Of a stretch of 64,000 bases of DNA, positions 48,403-57,699 are shown piece after piece. The DNA comes from Paracoccus lichenicola. Lineage in GTDB: Bacteria; Pseudomonadota; Alphaproteobacteria; Rhodobacterales; Rhodobacteraceae. The first letter of the stretch is position 1. Each line of letters opens with the position of its first letter. Under the pieces are notes generated by a model, which had not been told where the DNA came from, made no database searches, and saw only the letters and a program-made list of their open reading frames with translations. Where the stretch lies: assembly GCF_009708075.1 (NCBI RefSeq), contig NZ_WMBT01000001.1:248001-312000 (forward strand), in the 5' to 3' direction. Both the position numbers and the translations under genes were made by a program.

Positions 48403-51285
48403 ATGGCCGAACACAATCTGTTCCTGTTGCTGGCCTGCCTTCCCTTCGCGACCTCGCTGATCCTGCTGACCCTGCCGCCAAGGGCGCGCGGGGCCTCGAC
48501 CTGGCTGTCGGCCTTGTCGCTGGCGGGGGGGCTGGTGGTCCTGGCGGGTTTCCTGCCCGGCATCCAGGCGGGCAATGTCCTGCGCGCCAGCCTGGAATGG
48601 GTGCCATCGCTCGGCATGAACATGGCGCTGCGGCTGGACGGCTTTTCCTGGCTGTTCACGACGCTGGTCCTGTCCATCGGCGTGCTGGTGGTGATCTATG
48701 CGCGCTACTACATGGCCGAAAGCGACAGCCTGCCGCGTTTCTATGCGCTGCTGATGGCCTTCACAGGGGCCATGCAGGGCATCCTGATCTCGGGCAACGT
48801 GCTGGTCATGGTGGTGTTCTGGGAACTGACCTCGTTCATGTCGTTCCTGCTGATCGGCTTCTGGCACCAGGGGGCGGCGGCGCGGGACGGGGCGCGAACG
48901 GCGCTGATCGTCACCGCCTTCGGCGGGCTGTGCCTGCTGGTGGCGATGCTGATGCTGGGCCATGCGGCGGGCAGTTACGACTTGGGGATGATCCTGCGGG
49001 CGGGCGACCGGGTGCGCGCGCATCCGCTGTACGGCCCGATGCTGGTGCTGTTCCTGCTGGGCGCCTTTACCAAGTCGGCGCAGTTCCCGTTCCATTTCTG
49101 GCTGCCCGGCGCCATGGCCGCGCCCACGCCGGTATCCGCCTTCCTGCATTCCGCGACCATGGTGAAGGCGGGCGTGTTCCTGCTGGTCCGCTTCTCTCCC
49201 GTCCTGGGCGGGACCGAGGCCTGGTTCTTCATCGTGACCGGCGCGGGCTGCATCACGCTGGTCCTGGGCGCGGCGGTTGCGCTGTATCGTCACGACCTGA
49301 AGGGCCTGCTGGCCTATTCCACCATCAGCCACCTGGGCCTGATCACGGCGCTGGCCGGGATCGGCGGGCCGGTGGCGATCCTGGCCGCGATCTTTCACAT
49401 CTGCAACCACGCGGTCTTCAAGGCGTCCCTGTTCATGGCTGCCGGCATCATCGACCACGAGACCGGCACCCGCGACATGCGCCGCCTGTCCGGGCTGTTT
49501 CGGCCGATGCCCTTCACCGCGTTGCTGGCGATCGTCGCGGCCTCGGCCATGGCGGGGGTGCCGCTGCTGAACGGGTTCCTGTCCAAGGAGATGTTCCTGG
49601 CCGAGGCCGTGGACTGGCACAACGGCACCTGGCTGGACGACGCCCTGCCCTACTTCGCCATCGTCGGCAGCAGCCTGTCGGTCGCCTATTCGCTGCGCTT
49701 CATCGCCACCGTGTTCTTCGGACCGCCCGCGACCGGCCTGCCGAAAGCGCCCCACGAACCCCCCGCCTGGATGCGCCGCCCGGTCGAGCTGCTGGTCCTG
49801 ATCTGCCTGCTGGTGGGTATCTTCCCCGCCCTGACGCTGGGACCGTTCATCAACACCGCCGCCCGGTCGGTCGCGGGGGCCGACATGCCCTATTACCACA
49901 TCGCGGTCTGGCACGGCGTCAACGCGCCCCTGATCCTCAGCCTGATCGCCCTGGGGGTCGGCACGCTGATCTATGCCTTCAGCGCGAAATCCATCCCGCA
50001 TGGTCCCGAAGGCCCCTTCCTGCTGCACCGCATCCGGGGCCAGCGGGTTTACGACTGGATCCTGTTCCGCCTGACCTGGCGGCTGCCGCGCCTTGCGCTG
50101 CGCTGGCTTTCGACCGAGGCGTTGCAGCCCCAGCTTCGCCTGCTGGTCCTGGCGGCCATCGCGGTGGCCTGCGGGTCGCTGTGGGGGGTGCTGTTCTTCG
50201 CGTCCGACCTGCGGCTGCACGCGCCGAACCCGGCTTTCGCGCTGTTGTGGCTGGTGGGCGCGGCCTGCGCCGTCGGCGCGGCCTGGCAGGCCAAGTATCA
50301 CCGCTTTGCAGCCCTGGTCCTGCTGGGCGGCGCGGGGGTCGTGACCTGCCTGACCTTCGCCTGGTTTTCCTCGCCCGACCTGGCGCTGACCCAGCTGCTG
50401 GTCGAGGTGGCGACCACCGTGCTGCTGCTTCTGGGCCTGCGCTGGCTGCCCAAGCGCCGGTCCGAGATCGCCGAGGACAAGCTGCTGCCCGCCAAGATCC
50501 GGCGCGGGCGCGACCTGGTGATCGCGGTCGCGGGGGGCCTGGGCCTGGCCTCCATCGCCTTTGCCCTGATGACGCGGCCGCTGATCGACAACGTGGGCGA
50601 CTGGTTCCTGGGCAATGCCTATTACGAGGGCGGCGGCACCAATGTCGTGAACGTCATCCTGGTCGATTTCCGCGCCTTCGACACCTTCGGCGAAATCGCG
50701 GTTCTGGCGATCGTCGCGCTGACCGTCTATGCGCTGCTGCGCCGCTTTCGCCCCGCGCCCGAAAGCATCGCGGCACCTGCCCAGCAGACCGTGGACGGCA
50801 GCCCGTCGCTGGACGACTATCTTTACGTGCCCTCGGTCATCATGGTCTGGATGTTCCCGGTCCTGATCATGGTCGCGGGCTATTTCTTCTTTCGCGGCCA
50901 TGACCTGCCGGGCGGGGGCTTCGCGGCAGGCGTCACCTTGGCCATCGCCTTCCTGATCCAGTATATCGGCACCAATGTCCGCTGGGTCGAATCGCGCATC
51001 ACGGTCCTGCCGATCCGCTGGATGGGCATCGGCCTGCTGGCGGCGGCGGCGACCGGCATGGGGGCGTGGCTCTTCGGCTATCCCTTCCTGACGGCGCACG
51101 CGCGCTATGTCCACATTCCCCTGATCGGCGAGGTTCCGGCGGCCACCGCGATGCTGTTCGACATCGGCGTCTTTGCCACCGTCATGGGCGCCGTGGTGCT
51201 GATGCTGGTCGCCATCGCCCACCAGTCGCTGCGCGCCAGCCGCAGGCGCGAGATCGACGAAGCCCCCCGGAAGGAGGCCGCCTGA
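48403..51285 (+). CDS. mrpA: Mrp-type cation/proton antiporter subunit A (A+B fused)
   Basis: The main subunit of a multi-gene Na+(K+)/H+ antiporter related to complex I, 960 residues. The N-terminal region (residues about 1-640) is NuoL-like, with the lysine- and glutamate-bearing helices (VFWELTSFMSFLLIGFW; AFTKSAQFPFHFWLPGAM; SATMVKAGVFLL). The C-terminal part (about 800-945) is an MrpB-like domain starting SVIMVWMFPVLIMVAGYFF with GHDLPGGGFAAG, so subunit B is fused on, as in PhaA of Rhizobium. It lies first in a tightly overlapped operon. No unusual leader was seen in 48202-48402. Confidence 0.95.
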   Translation: MAEHNLFLLLACLPFATSLILLTLPPRARGASTWLSALSLAGGLVVLAGFLPGIQAGNVLRASLEWVPSLGMNMALRLDGFSWLFTTLVLSIGVLVVIYARYYMAESDSLPRFYALLMAFTGAMQGILISGNVLVMVVFWELTSFMSFLLIGFWHQGAAARDGARTALIVTAFGGLCLLVAMLMLGHAAGSYDLGMILRAGDRVRAHPLYGPMLVLFLLGAFTKSAQFPFHFWLPGAMAAPTPVSAFLHSATMVKAGVFLLVRFSPVLGGTEAWFFIVTGAGCITLVLGAAVALYRHDLKGLLAYSTISHLGLITALAGIGGPVAILAAIFHICNHAVFKASLFMAAGIIDHETGTRDMRRLSGLFRPMPFTALLAIVAASAMAGVPLLNGFLSKEMFLAEAVDWHNGTWLDDALPYFAIVGSSLSVAYSLRFIATVFFGPPATGLPKAPHEPPAWMRRPVELLVLICLLVGIFPALTLGPFINTAARSVAGADMPYYHIAVWHGVNAPLILSLIALGVGTLIYAFSAKSIPHGPEGPFLLHRIRGQRVYDWILFRLTWRLPRLALRWLSTEALQPQLRLLVLAAIAVACGSLWGVLFFASDLRLHAPNPAFALLWLVGAACAVGAAWQAKYHRFAALVLLGGAGVVTCLTFAWFSSPDLALTQLLVEVATTVLLLLGLRWLPKRRSEIAEDKLLPAKIRRGRDLVIAVAGGLGLASIAFALMTRPLIDNVGDWFLGNAYYEGGGTNVVNVILVDFRAFDTFGEIAVLAIVALTVYALLRRFRPAPESIAAPAQQTVDGSPSLDDYLYVPSVIMVWMFPVLIMVAGYFFFRGHDLPGGGFAAGVTLAIAFLIQYIGTNVRWVESRITVLPIRWMGIGLLAAAATGMGAWLFGYPFLTAHARYVHIPLIGEVPAATAMLFDIGVFATVMGAVVLMLVAIAHQSLRASRRREIDEAPRKEAA

Positions 51286-51632
51286 TGGAGATCATCCTGT
51301 CCGCCGCCATCGGCATCCTGTCGGCATCCGGCATCTGGCTGGTGCTGCGCCCGCGCAGCTTCCAGGTCGTGATCGGGCTGTGCCTGCTGTCCTATGCGGT
51401 CAACCTGTTCATCTTCTCGACAGGCCGCCTGACGCCGGGCGCGCCGCCGATCATGCCCAAGGGCGGCTTCATCGACCCCACGCTTTACGCCGATCCCGTG
51501 CCGCAGGCGCTGGTCCTGACCGCCATCGTCATCAGCTTCGCCACCACGGCGCTGTTCCTGGTGGTCATGATCGCCTCGCGCGGGATGACCGGCACCGACC
51601 ACGTGGACGGGAAGGAGCGCAGCCAGCAATGA
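51285..51632 (+). CDS. mrpC: Mrp antiporter subunit C
   Basis: A 115-residue NuoK-like subunit with three transmembrane helices. Landmarks are GLCLLSYAVNLFIFSTGR, APPIMPKGGFIDPTLYADP and PQALVLTAIVISFATTALFL. AAGGAGG sits 7 nt before the ATG, which overlaps the subunit A stop by 1 nt. It is required with the other subunits for an active antiporter complex in the inner membrane. Confidence 0.95.
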   Translation: MEIILSAAIGILSASGIWLVLRPRSFQVVIGLCLLSYAVNLFIFSTGRLTPGAPPIMPKGGFIDPTLYADPVPQALVLTAIVISFATTALFLVVMIASRGMTGTDHVDGKERSQQ

Positions 51633-53263
51633 ACGAACACCTGATCATCGCGCCGATCCTGATCCCCTTCGTCACGGGCGCCCTGATGCTGCTTTACGAC
51701 GACCGGCAGCGGCGCGAGGCAAAGTTCTGGCTGTCCATCGTGTCGGCCGCCGCGCAACTGCTGATCGCGGTCGAACTGGTGGTGCGCGCCAAGACCGGCG
51801 GCGACATCAGCGACGCCGAGGGCATCAGCTTCTATCTGCTGGGGGACTGGGCCGCGCCCTACGGGATCGTGCTGGTGCTGGACCGGCTGGCCGCGATGAT
51901 GCTGGTGCTGACCGCGCTGCTGGCGATTCCGTCGCTCGTCTATGCCCAGGCGGGCTGGAGCAGGCAGGGTCCGCATTACTATTCCCTGTTCCAGTTCCTG
52001 CTGATGGGGCTGAACGGCGCCTTCCTGACCGGCGACATCTTCAACCTGTTCGTCTTCTTCGAGATCCTGCTGGCGGCGTCCTATGGCCTGCTGCTGCACG
52101 GCTCGGGGCAGTTGCGGGTGCGGGCGGGGATGCATTACATCGCGATGAACCTGGCCGCCTCGCTGTTGTTCCTGATCGGGGTCAGCCTGATCTATGGCGT
52201 CACCGGCACGCTGAACATGGCGCATCTGGCGAACCTGATTTCCTCGGTCTCGGTCGAGGATCGGCCCCTGCTGCACGCGGGCGTGGCGGTGCTGGCGGTG
52301 GCCTTCCTGGTCAAGGCGGGCAGTTGGCCGCTGTCCTTCTGGTTGCCCACGGCCTACATGGCCGCTGCCGCGCCGGTGGGGGCGATGTTCGCGATCATGA
52401 CCAAGGTCGGCGTCTATGCGATCCTGCGCTTGTCGATGCTGCTGTTCGGCGAAACGGGCGGGCCCTCGGCGGGGTTCGGGGCCAATATCCTGATCGTTCT
52501 GGGGATGGCCACGGTTCTGTTCGGGCTGTTGGGGATCCTCGCCTCGCAAGGCCTGGGGCGGATGGCCGCGCATTCGGTGCTGATTTCCTCGGGCACCGTG
52601 CTGGGCATCACCGGCTTTGCCCTGGCGGGCGGAGGTCCGGCGATGCTGTCGGGCGCGCTTTACTATCTGATCGGATCGGTCCTGGCAACCGGCGCGCTGT
52701 TCCTGCTGATCGAGCCGATGGACCGCGAGGACGGCGGCATCGCCGCGATGCTGGCGCTGACCGCCGACGCCTACGGCCTGGACGATTCCGACCTGGACGA
52801 GGTGCCGGACGCGGGCCTGGCCCTTCCGGCAATGACCGTGCTGGGCATCTGCTTTGCGCTTTGCGTGCTGATGCTGGCGGGCTTGCCGCCGCTGCCGGGC
52901 TTCATCGGCAAGCTGGCGATGGTGCAGGCGCTGATCGCGCAGACCGCCCTGCCCGCGGGCTTGGCCTGGGCCTTCATCGCCCTGCTGGTCGTGTCGGGGT
53001 TCGCGACCCTGGTCGGCATGGCGCGGATCGGCATCCAGACCTTCTGGGCCGGCGATTCGGCCCTGCCCCGCGTGCTGGCGCTGGAAATCGCCCCGGTGGT
53101 CGGGCTGCTGGTCGTCCTTGCCTTCACCAGCTTCAAGGCCGAGGCGATGCTGCGCTATACATCCGGCACCGCCGCCGCGCTGCATGACACGGTGGCCTAT
53201 GCCTATGGCGTCTTCGCGACCCCCCGCGTGGCCGACCGCCCCGAGGAGGGCGCCCAACCGTGA
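51629..53263 (+). CDS. mrpD: Mrp antiporter subunit D
   Basis: A 544-residue NuoN/M-like subunit with about 14 transmembrane segments. It carries the channel residues NLFVFFEILLAASYGLL, LVKAGSWPLSFWLPTAYMAA and MTKVGVYAILRL, the usual lysine/glutamate set of proton-path antiporter subunits. A soluble insert (LTADAYGLDDSDLDEVPDAG) precedes the last helices. It overlaps subunit C by ATGA and subunit E by GTGA. Confidence 0.95.
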   Translation: MNEHLIIAPILIPFVTGALMLLYDDRQRREAKFWLSIVSAAAQLLIAVELVVRAKTGGDISDAEGISFYLLGDWAAPYGIVLVLDRLAAMMLVLTALLAIPSLVYAQAGWSRQGPHYYSLFQFLLMGLNGAFLTGDIFNLFVFFEILLAASYGLLLHGSGQLRVRAGMHYIAMNLAASLLFLIGVSLIYGVTGTLNMAHLANLISSVSVEDRPLLHAGVAVLAVAFLVKAGSWPLSFWLPTAYMAAAAPVGAMFAIMTKVGVYAILRLSMLLFGETGGPSAGFGANILIVLGMATVLFGLLGILASQGLGRMAAHSVLISSGTVLGITGFALAGGGPAMLSGALYYLIGSVLATGALFLLIEPMDREDGGIAAMLALTADAYGLDDSDLDEVPDAGLALPAMTVLGICFALCVLMLAGLPPLPGFIGKLAMVQALIAQTALPAGLAWAFIALLVVSGFATLVGMARIGIQTFWAGDSALPRVLALEIAPVVGLLVVLAFTSFKAEAMLRYTSGTAAALHDTVAYAYGVFATPRVADRPEEGAQP

Positions 53264-53745
53264 CCAGGCTGATCCCCCATCCCGTGCTGTCGCTTTCGAT
53301 GGTGATGCTGTGGCTGATGCTGACGCGTTTCTCGCTGGGCTACCTGATCCTGGGCACCGCGCTGTCGCTGGTCGCGGGCCGGGCCTATTCGGCGCTGCAT
53401 CCGGCCAAGCCCCGCGTCAGGCGCTGGCGCGTCATCCCGCGCCTGGCCGCCACGCTGTTCCGGGACATCGTCCAGTCCAACATCAATGTCGCGCGCCTGC
53501 TGCTGACCGAAGGACGCGGCACGCGCCGGTCGGCCTTTGTCCAGATCCCCTTGAAGATCACCGACGAGAACGCCCTGGCGCTGCTGGCGATCATCCTGAC
53601 GGCCACGCCCGGCACGGCCTGGCTTGAATATGTCGTGGAAACGGGCACGCTGACGCTGCATGTCTTCGATGCCGCCCAGGCCGATCATTACCGCGACGTG
53701 ATCGGCAAGATCTATGAACCGATGCTGATGGAGATCTTTGAATGA
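53260..53745 (+). CDS. mrpE: Mrp antiporter subunit E
   Basis: A 161-residue subunit with N-terminal helices and a cytoplasmic alpha/beta domain. The family text is [25 protein letters not shown] and [19 protein letters not shown]. The start is GTG at 53260, overlapping the subunit D stop. Its 3' end overlaps subunit F by 4 nt. MrpE is not complex I-like and probably stabilises the complex. Confidence 0.92.
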   Translation: MTRLIPHPVLSLSMVMLWLMLTRFSLGYLILGTALSLVAGRAYSALHPAKPRVRRWRVIPRLAATLFRDIVQSNINVARLLLTEGRGTRRSAFVQIPLKITDENALALLAIILTATPGTAWLEYVVETGTLTLHVFDAAQADHYRDVIGKIYEPMLMEIFE

Positions 53746-54023
53746 GCGCGACGATCCTGACCATCGCCCTGGGTTACGCCCAGGTGGCCCTTGCGCTGGC
53801 GGGCTGCCTGGTCGGCACGCGGATCCTGCGCGGCCCGCGCGCGCAGGACCGGGTGCTGGCGCTGGATGCGCTGTATGTCTCGATCATGCTTCTGTTCCTG
53901 GTCACCGGAATGCAGCTTGGCACGGCCTTCTTCTTCGAGGCGGCGACCGTGGTCGCGATCATGGGCTTCGTCACCTCGGTCGCGCTGGCCAAGTTCCTGT
54001 TCCGCGGCGAGGTGATCGAATGA
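53742..54023 (+). CDS. mrpF: Mrp antiporter subunit F
   Basis: A 93-residue protein with three transmembrane helices: [40 protein letters not shown] and [15 protein letters not shown]. The RGPxxxDRVLALD segment is diagnostic. It overlaps subunit E upstream and subunit G downstream, each by 4 nt. Confidence 0.93.
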   Translation: MSATILTIALGYAQVALALAGCLVGTRILRGPRAQDRVLALDALYVSIMLLFLVTGMQLGTAFFFEAATVVAIMGFVTSVALAKFLFRGEVIE

Positions 54024-54394
54024 ACCCGCTTCAGGCCGTGCCCCTGGCCGTGGCCATCCCGGTCGCCATCCTGGTCGTCCTGGGTTCGACCCTGACGCTG
54101 ATCGGCGCGCTTGGATTCGCGCGGCTGTCCAGCTTCTATGACCGGCTTCACGCGCCCACCCTGGCGACCAGCTGGGGGACGGGCGGGATCATCATCGCAT
54201 CCGCCCTGATGTTCAGCGCGATCGAGGGGCGGGCCGTGATCCACGAATTCGTCATCGGCCTTTGCATCATCGTGACCACGCCCGTCACGCTGATGATGCT
54301 GGCGCGCGCGTCCCTGCACCGGGACCGGGCCGAAGGATCGGCGGACCTGCCCGAAGCCATGCGGATCCGCCCCGATCCGCCCGCGCTGGACTGA
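54020..54394 (+). CDS. mrpG: Mrp antiporter subunit G
   Basis: A 124-residue subunit with three transmembrane helices. Typical text is [22 protein letters not shown] (its first 20 residues are diagnostic) and a C-terminal helix in [20 protein letters not shown]. It completes the set A(B) C D E F G. The next ORF starts 1 nt after its stop. Confidence 0.93.
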   Translation: MNPLQAVPLAVAIPVAILVVLGSTLTLIGALGFARLSSFYDRLHAPTLATSWGTGGIIIASALMFSAIEGRAVIHEFVIGLCIIVTTPVTLMMLARASLHRDRAEGSADLPEAMRIRPDPPALD

Positions 54395-54395
54395 G

Positions 54396-54860
54396 ATGCG
54401 CGGCCTGCCCCCGGCCATCGCCCTGTTCCTGGCCGCCACGGCGGTCCATGCCGATGCGCCGCTGATCGTCCTGGACCAGACCCGCCTGCCCTTCGACCTG
54501 GGGCCGGGCCATCCGTCGAACAACCCGGCCAGCCCCGCCAATTCCCCGCACGCCGCCTGGAATTCGTCCGGCAACACCGCCAATGCCGGCACGACCTGGC
54601 AGAACCGGCCCGGCAATCCCGACAACGCACAGCGCCTGATCATCACCGCCGACGGGGGCGTGCTGGGCTATTACGCGACCAATCCCGGCGGCGTGCTGAA
54701 CCTGTTCGACGTGACCGGCCGCCGCATCGCCTATCGCCCGGCAGGCGGCACGCGCAGCCTGTTCACCGTCACCGGCCAATGGTGCGGCACGGTCGACGGC
54801 GGGCGCGCCGATTTCGTGCTGGCCGTCACCCCCGCCTGCGCCGCGCGCTTTGGCCGCTGA
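54396..54860 (+). CDS. Secreted protein of unknown function after the mrp operon
   Basis: A 154-residue predicted exported protein: signal peptide MRGLPPAIALFLAATAVHAD, then an Asn/Pro/Ser-rich stretch (GPGHPSNNPASPANSP, residues 37-52) and a beta-rich C-terminal half (ADGGVLGYYATNPGGVLNLF...RSLFTVTGQWCGTVDGG). Two cysteines, in QWCGTV and PACAAR, could form a disulfide. I do not recognise the family. Its ATG follows the mrpG stop by 1 nt, so it is translationally coupled to the antiporter operon, which suggests but does not prove a link. Confidence 0.7.
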   Translation: MRGLPPAIALFLAATAVHADAPLIVLDQTRLPFDLGPGHPSNNPASPANSPHAAWNSSGNTANAGTTWQNRPGNPDNAQRLIITADGGVLGYYATNPGGVLNLFDVTGRRIAYRPAGGTRSLFTVTGQWCGTVDGGRADFVLAVTPACAARFGR

Positions 54861-54941
54861 CAAACTCGTGCAGGAACACGGGACCGCCGCAAATTCGTTA
54901 CGTTCGGCCCCTAGACGAACCTTGATGAGCCGGAGTGGACC

Positions 54942-55847
54942 ATGAACCAAGAACCCAAGGACTGGCTGGAAGCCGAGCTTCAGGAAACCCTGGACGAAGA
55001 CTACGAGATCGAGCTGGAAGACGCCGTCCTGTCCGAGGAGATCCGCCGCATCTATCGCGACAAGCGGCCCGAACAGATGGACCGCAGGCTGTATTTCCGC
55101 GAATTGCTGCGGCTCCAGACCGAACTGATCAAGCTGCAGGACTGGGTCGCCCACACCAGGGAAAAGGTCGTGGTGATCTTCGAGGGCCGCGACAGCGCGG
55201 GCAAGGGCGGCGCCATCAAGCGCATCACGCAGCGCCTGAACCCCCGCGTGGTGCGCACCGTCGCCCTGCCCGCCCCGTCCGACCGCGAAAAGACCCAATG
55301 GTATTTCCAGCGTTACGTCCCCCACCTGCCCGCCGGCGGCGAGATCGTGCTGTTCGACCGCAGCTGGTACAACCGCGCGGGCGTGGAACGCGTGATGGGT
55401 TTCGCCACCGAGGCAGAGGTGGACCAGTTCTTCCTGGACGTTCCCGAATTCGAACGGATGCTAGTCCGGTCGGGGATCCGGCTGGTGAAATACTGGTTCT
55501 CCATCACCGACGAGGAACAGCAGATGCGCTTCCTGATGCGCATCCACGATCCGCTGAAGCAGTGGAAGCTGTCGCCCATGGACCTGGAATCGCGCGTCCG
55601 CTGGGAAGCCTATACCAAGGCCAAGGAGGACATGCTGGAACACACCAACATCCCCGAGGCGCCCTGGCATATCGTGCCCGCCAACGACAAGAAGCGCGCC
55701 CGCCTGAACTGCATGAGCCACCTGCTGAGCATGATCCCCTATGGCGATGTCGAACATGAGGAGGTGACGTTGCCCGACCGGGTCTTCAACCCCGATTACG
55801 AACGCGACGTGCTGTCGCGCGACCTGTATGTGCCGCAGAGATACTGA
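54942..55847 (+). CDS. ppk2: Polyphosphate kinase 2 (PPK2)
   Basis: A 301-residue PPK2-family kinase that transfers phosphate between polyphosphate and nucleoside mono- or diphosphates. Walker A is FEGRDSAGKGGAIKR (residues about 80-94), the lid arginine segment is NPRVVRTVALPAPSDREKTQWYF (start cited only by its first residues), and Walker B is EIVLFDRSWYNRAGVE with Asp139. An acidic N-terminal extension (ELQETLDEDYEIELEDAV) precedes the core. This resembles class I PPK2, usually GDP/ADP-phosphorylating. It stands alone, with GGAG-like sequence before the ATG. Confidence 0.93.
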   Translation: MNQEPKDWLEAELQETLDEDYEIELEDAVLSEEIRRIYRDKRPEQMDRRLYFRELLRLQTELIKLQDWVAHTREKVVVIFEGRDSAGKGGAIKRITQRLNPRVVRTVALPAPSDREKTQWYFQRYVPHLPAGGEIVLFDRSWYNRAGVERVMGFATEAEVDQFFLDVPEFERMLVRSGIRLVKYWFSITDEEQQMRFLMRIHDPLKQWKLSPMDLESRVRWEAYTKAKEDMLEHTNIPEAPWHIVPANDKKRARLNCMSHLLSMIPYGDVEHEEVTLPDRVFNPDYERDVLSRDLYVPQRY

Positions 55848-55948
55848 CGGACGGCGGGACTTTGCCGGTCGGTCAACGTGAGGTATAACAAAAGAATAGC
55901 CGCACCCTTAATCCTTGAATGTTGTTCATGACATCGTAAGGTGAAGGC

Positions 55949-56395
55949 ATGTTCCGCAATCTCCTGAACCGCCTGTTCACGGAAGACACCGAGCCGAGGC
56001 CCCTGGCCGCGGACGATGCCGAGGTTGCGGTGGCCGCGCTGCTGGTCCGCGTGGCCCGCGCGGACGACCATTACAACGCGGTCGAAAAGCGGCGGATCGA
56101 CCAGGTGCTGGCCCGGTTGCACGGCCTGGGCCTTGCCGATGCCGCCGAACGTCGTTCCGTGGCCGAGATGATCGAGGCCGAGGCGCCCGACACCGTCCGC
56201 TTCACGCGCCTGATCAAGGACCGCGTGTCGCTGGACGACCGCATGGCCATCATCGGCGCGATGTGGGAAATCTCGCTTGCCGACAACCATCGCGCCGCGA
56301 ACGAGGAAACGGCGATCCGCCTGGTGTCGGGATTGCTTGGCGTGACCGACCGCGATTCCGCCCTGCAACGCAGGCGCGTGGCCGGCGGGCGCTAG
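55949..56395 (+). CDS. TerB-family protein
   Basis: A 148-residue all-helical protein of the TerB/DjlA N-terminal-like family: EVAVAALLVRVARADDHYNA (with the conserved acidic metal-binding pattern) and MAIIGAMWEISLADNHRAAN form the two signature repeats, each with an Asp/Glu cluster. TerB proteins are linked to tellurite resistance and membrane-stress complexes, but lone copies in alphaproteobacteria have no proven role. No other ter gene is nearby. Its stop overlaps the stop of the convergent oxidoreductase gene by 4 nt. Confidence 0.85.
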   Translation: MFRNLLNRLFTEDTEPRPLAADDAEVAVAALLVRVARADDHYNAVEKRRIDQVLARLHGLGLADAAERRSVAEMIEAEAPDTVRFTRLIKDRVSLDDRMAIIGAMWEISLADNHRAANEETAIRLVSGLLGVTDRDSALQRRRVAGGR

Positions 56396-57699
56396 AACCC
56401 CAGCCGGTCGCGCAAGCCATACCAGGCCATCCCCGCCACCAGCAGCGGACTGCGCAGCATCGACCCACCCGGAAAGGGCCGCGCCGGGATCGCGGCCATG
56501 GCGTCGAACCCGTCCTCTTGGCCCCCCACCGCATCGGCCATCAGCCTGCCCGCCAGTGTCGCCATCGCGACCCCGTGGCCGCTGTAACCGCCCGCCGACA
56601 GGCAGTTCGGCGCGGGCCGGGCGAAATGCGGCATCCGGTTCATGGTGATCGCCAGCGTGCCGCCCCAGGCATGGGTGATCGCCACGTCCGCCAGTTGCGG
56701 ATAGACCGACAGCAGATGCGGGCGCACCAGGGCGGCGATGTCCTTGGGGAAACGATAGGTCGCGGTTTCCCCCCCGCCGAAGATCAGGCGGCGGTCGTCG
56801 TCCAGCCGCCAGTAATTCACGACGAACTTGGTGTCGGCGGCGGCAATGCGGCGCGGCAGGATCTCGGGGAAGCAGTCGCCCAGCGGCTCGGTCGCGACGA
56901 CATAGTTGTTGATCGGCATGACCCGCGCCGCGACCCGCGCGTCCAGCCGCCCCTGATAGCCGTTTCCGGCCAGGATCACGTGATCGCAAAGGATCCGGCC
57001 GGTGTCGCACAGGACGCGGGTCTTGGTGGTCGCCGTGCCGTGTTCGATCCGGTGGACATGGGTGCCTTCGTGGATACGCACCCCCGCCGCCAGGGCCAGC
57101 CGCGCCATGCCCAAGGCCAGGTTCAGCGGATGCACATGGCCCGCGCCCCAATCCACGTCGCCGCCCGCATAGGCCTTGCTTCCCAGATGCGCGGCCAAGC
57201 CGTCGCGGTCCAGGGGCTGCACCTTGTCGTAATCGTAACGCGCGGCCAGATGTTCGGCCATCCGGGCGGCATGGGCGACCTCGGACCCTGTGCGGCAGGC
57301 ATGGGCCACGCCGTCGCGGATCGGCACGCCGCTTTCCGCCGCCAGCGACCGGACAAGCGCCTTGGCCTCCTCGGCCAGATCCCACAGCCGGCGGGCCGTG
57401 TCGCGGCCGAACTGGCGTTCCAGCCAGTCCACCTCTTGCCGCTGGCCGGACCCGATCTGCCCGCCGTTGCGCCCCGACGCGCCAAAGCCCACCCGATGCG
57501 CATCGACCAGCACCACGTCCCGCCCCGCCCGCGCCAGATGCAGCGCGGCGGACAGGCCCGTGTAGCCCCCGCCGATCACCGCGACATCCGCGCGCGTTTC
57601 CCCCTTCAGCGGCGGAAAACGGTCCAGGGCCGCGCAGGTTTCGGCATAGACGCTGGGCGGATATTCCCCGCGCCGGTCGTTGGCATAGAGCAGCTTCAT
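56392..57699 (-). CDS. FAD-dependent oxidoreductase, PuuB-like
   Basis: A 435-residue DAO-type flavoenzyme. The FAD loop is VAVIGGGYTGLSAALHLARA (residues about 39-58), followed by VGFGASGRNGGQIGSGQRQE, typical of gamma-glutamylputrescine oxidases, and C-terminal GYSGHGVAMATLAGRL. PuuB oxidises gamma-glutamylated putrescine to the aldehyde. It overlaps the glutamine-synthetase-like gene by ATGA, so the pair is co-translated, which supports the polyamine assignment. No PuuC-type aldehyde dehydrogenase lies nearby. Confidence 0.85.
   Translation of the reverse strand: MKLLYANDRRGEYPPSVYAETCAALDRFPPLKGETRADVAVIGGGYTGLSAALHLARAGRDVVLVDAHRVGFGASGRNGGQIGSGQRQEVDWLERQFGRDTARRLWDLAEEAKALVRSLAAESGVPIRDGVAHACRTGSEVAHAARMAEHLAARYDYDKVQPLDRDGLAAHLGSKAYAGGDVDWGAGHVHPLNLALGMARLALAAGVRIHEGTHVHRIEHGTATTKTRVLCDTGRILCDHVILAGNGYQGRLDARVAARVMPINNYVVATEPLGDCFPEILPRRIAAADTKFVVNYWRLDDDRRLIFGGGETATYRFPKDIAALVRPHLLSVYPQLADVAITHAWGGTLAITMNRMPHFARPAPNCLSAGGYSGHGVAMATLAGRLMADAVGGQEDGFDAMAAIPARPFPGGSMLRSPLLVAGMAWYGLRDRLGF

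Noticed and set aside
48205..51222. 1005-codon minus-strand open frame opposite mrpA
   Set aside because: Its translation is a monotonous Gln/His/Gly/Arg-rich chain typical of the antisense of membrane-protein genes.
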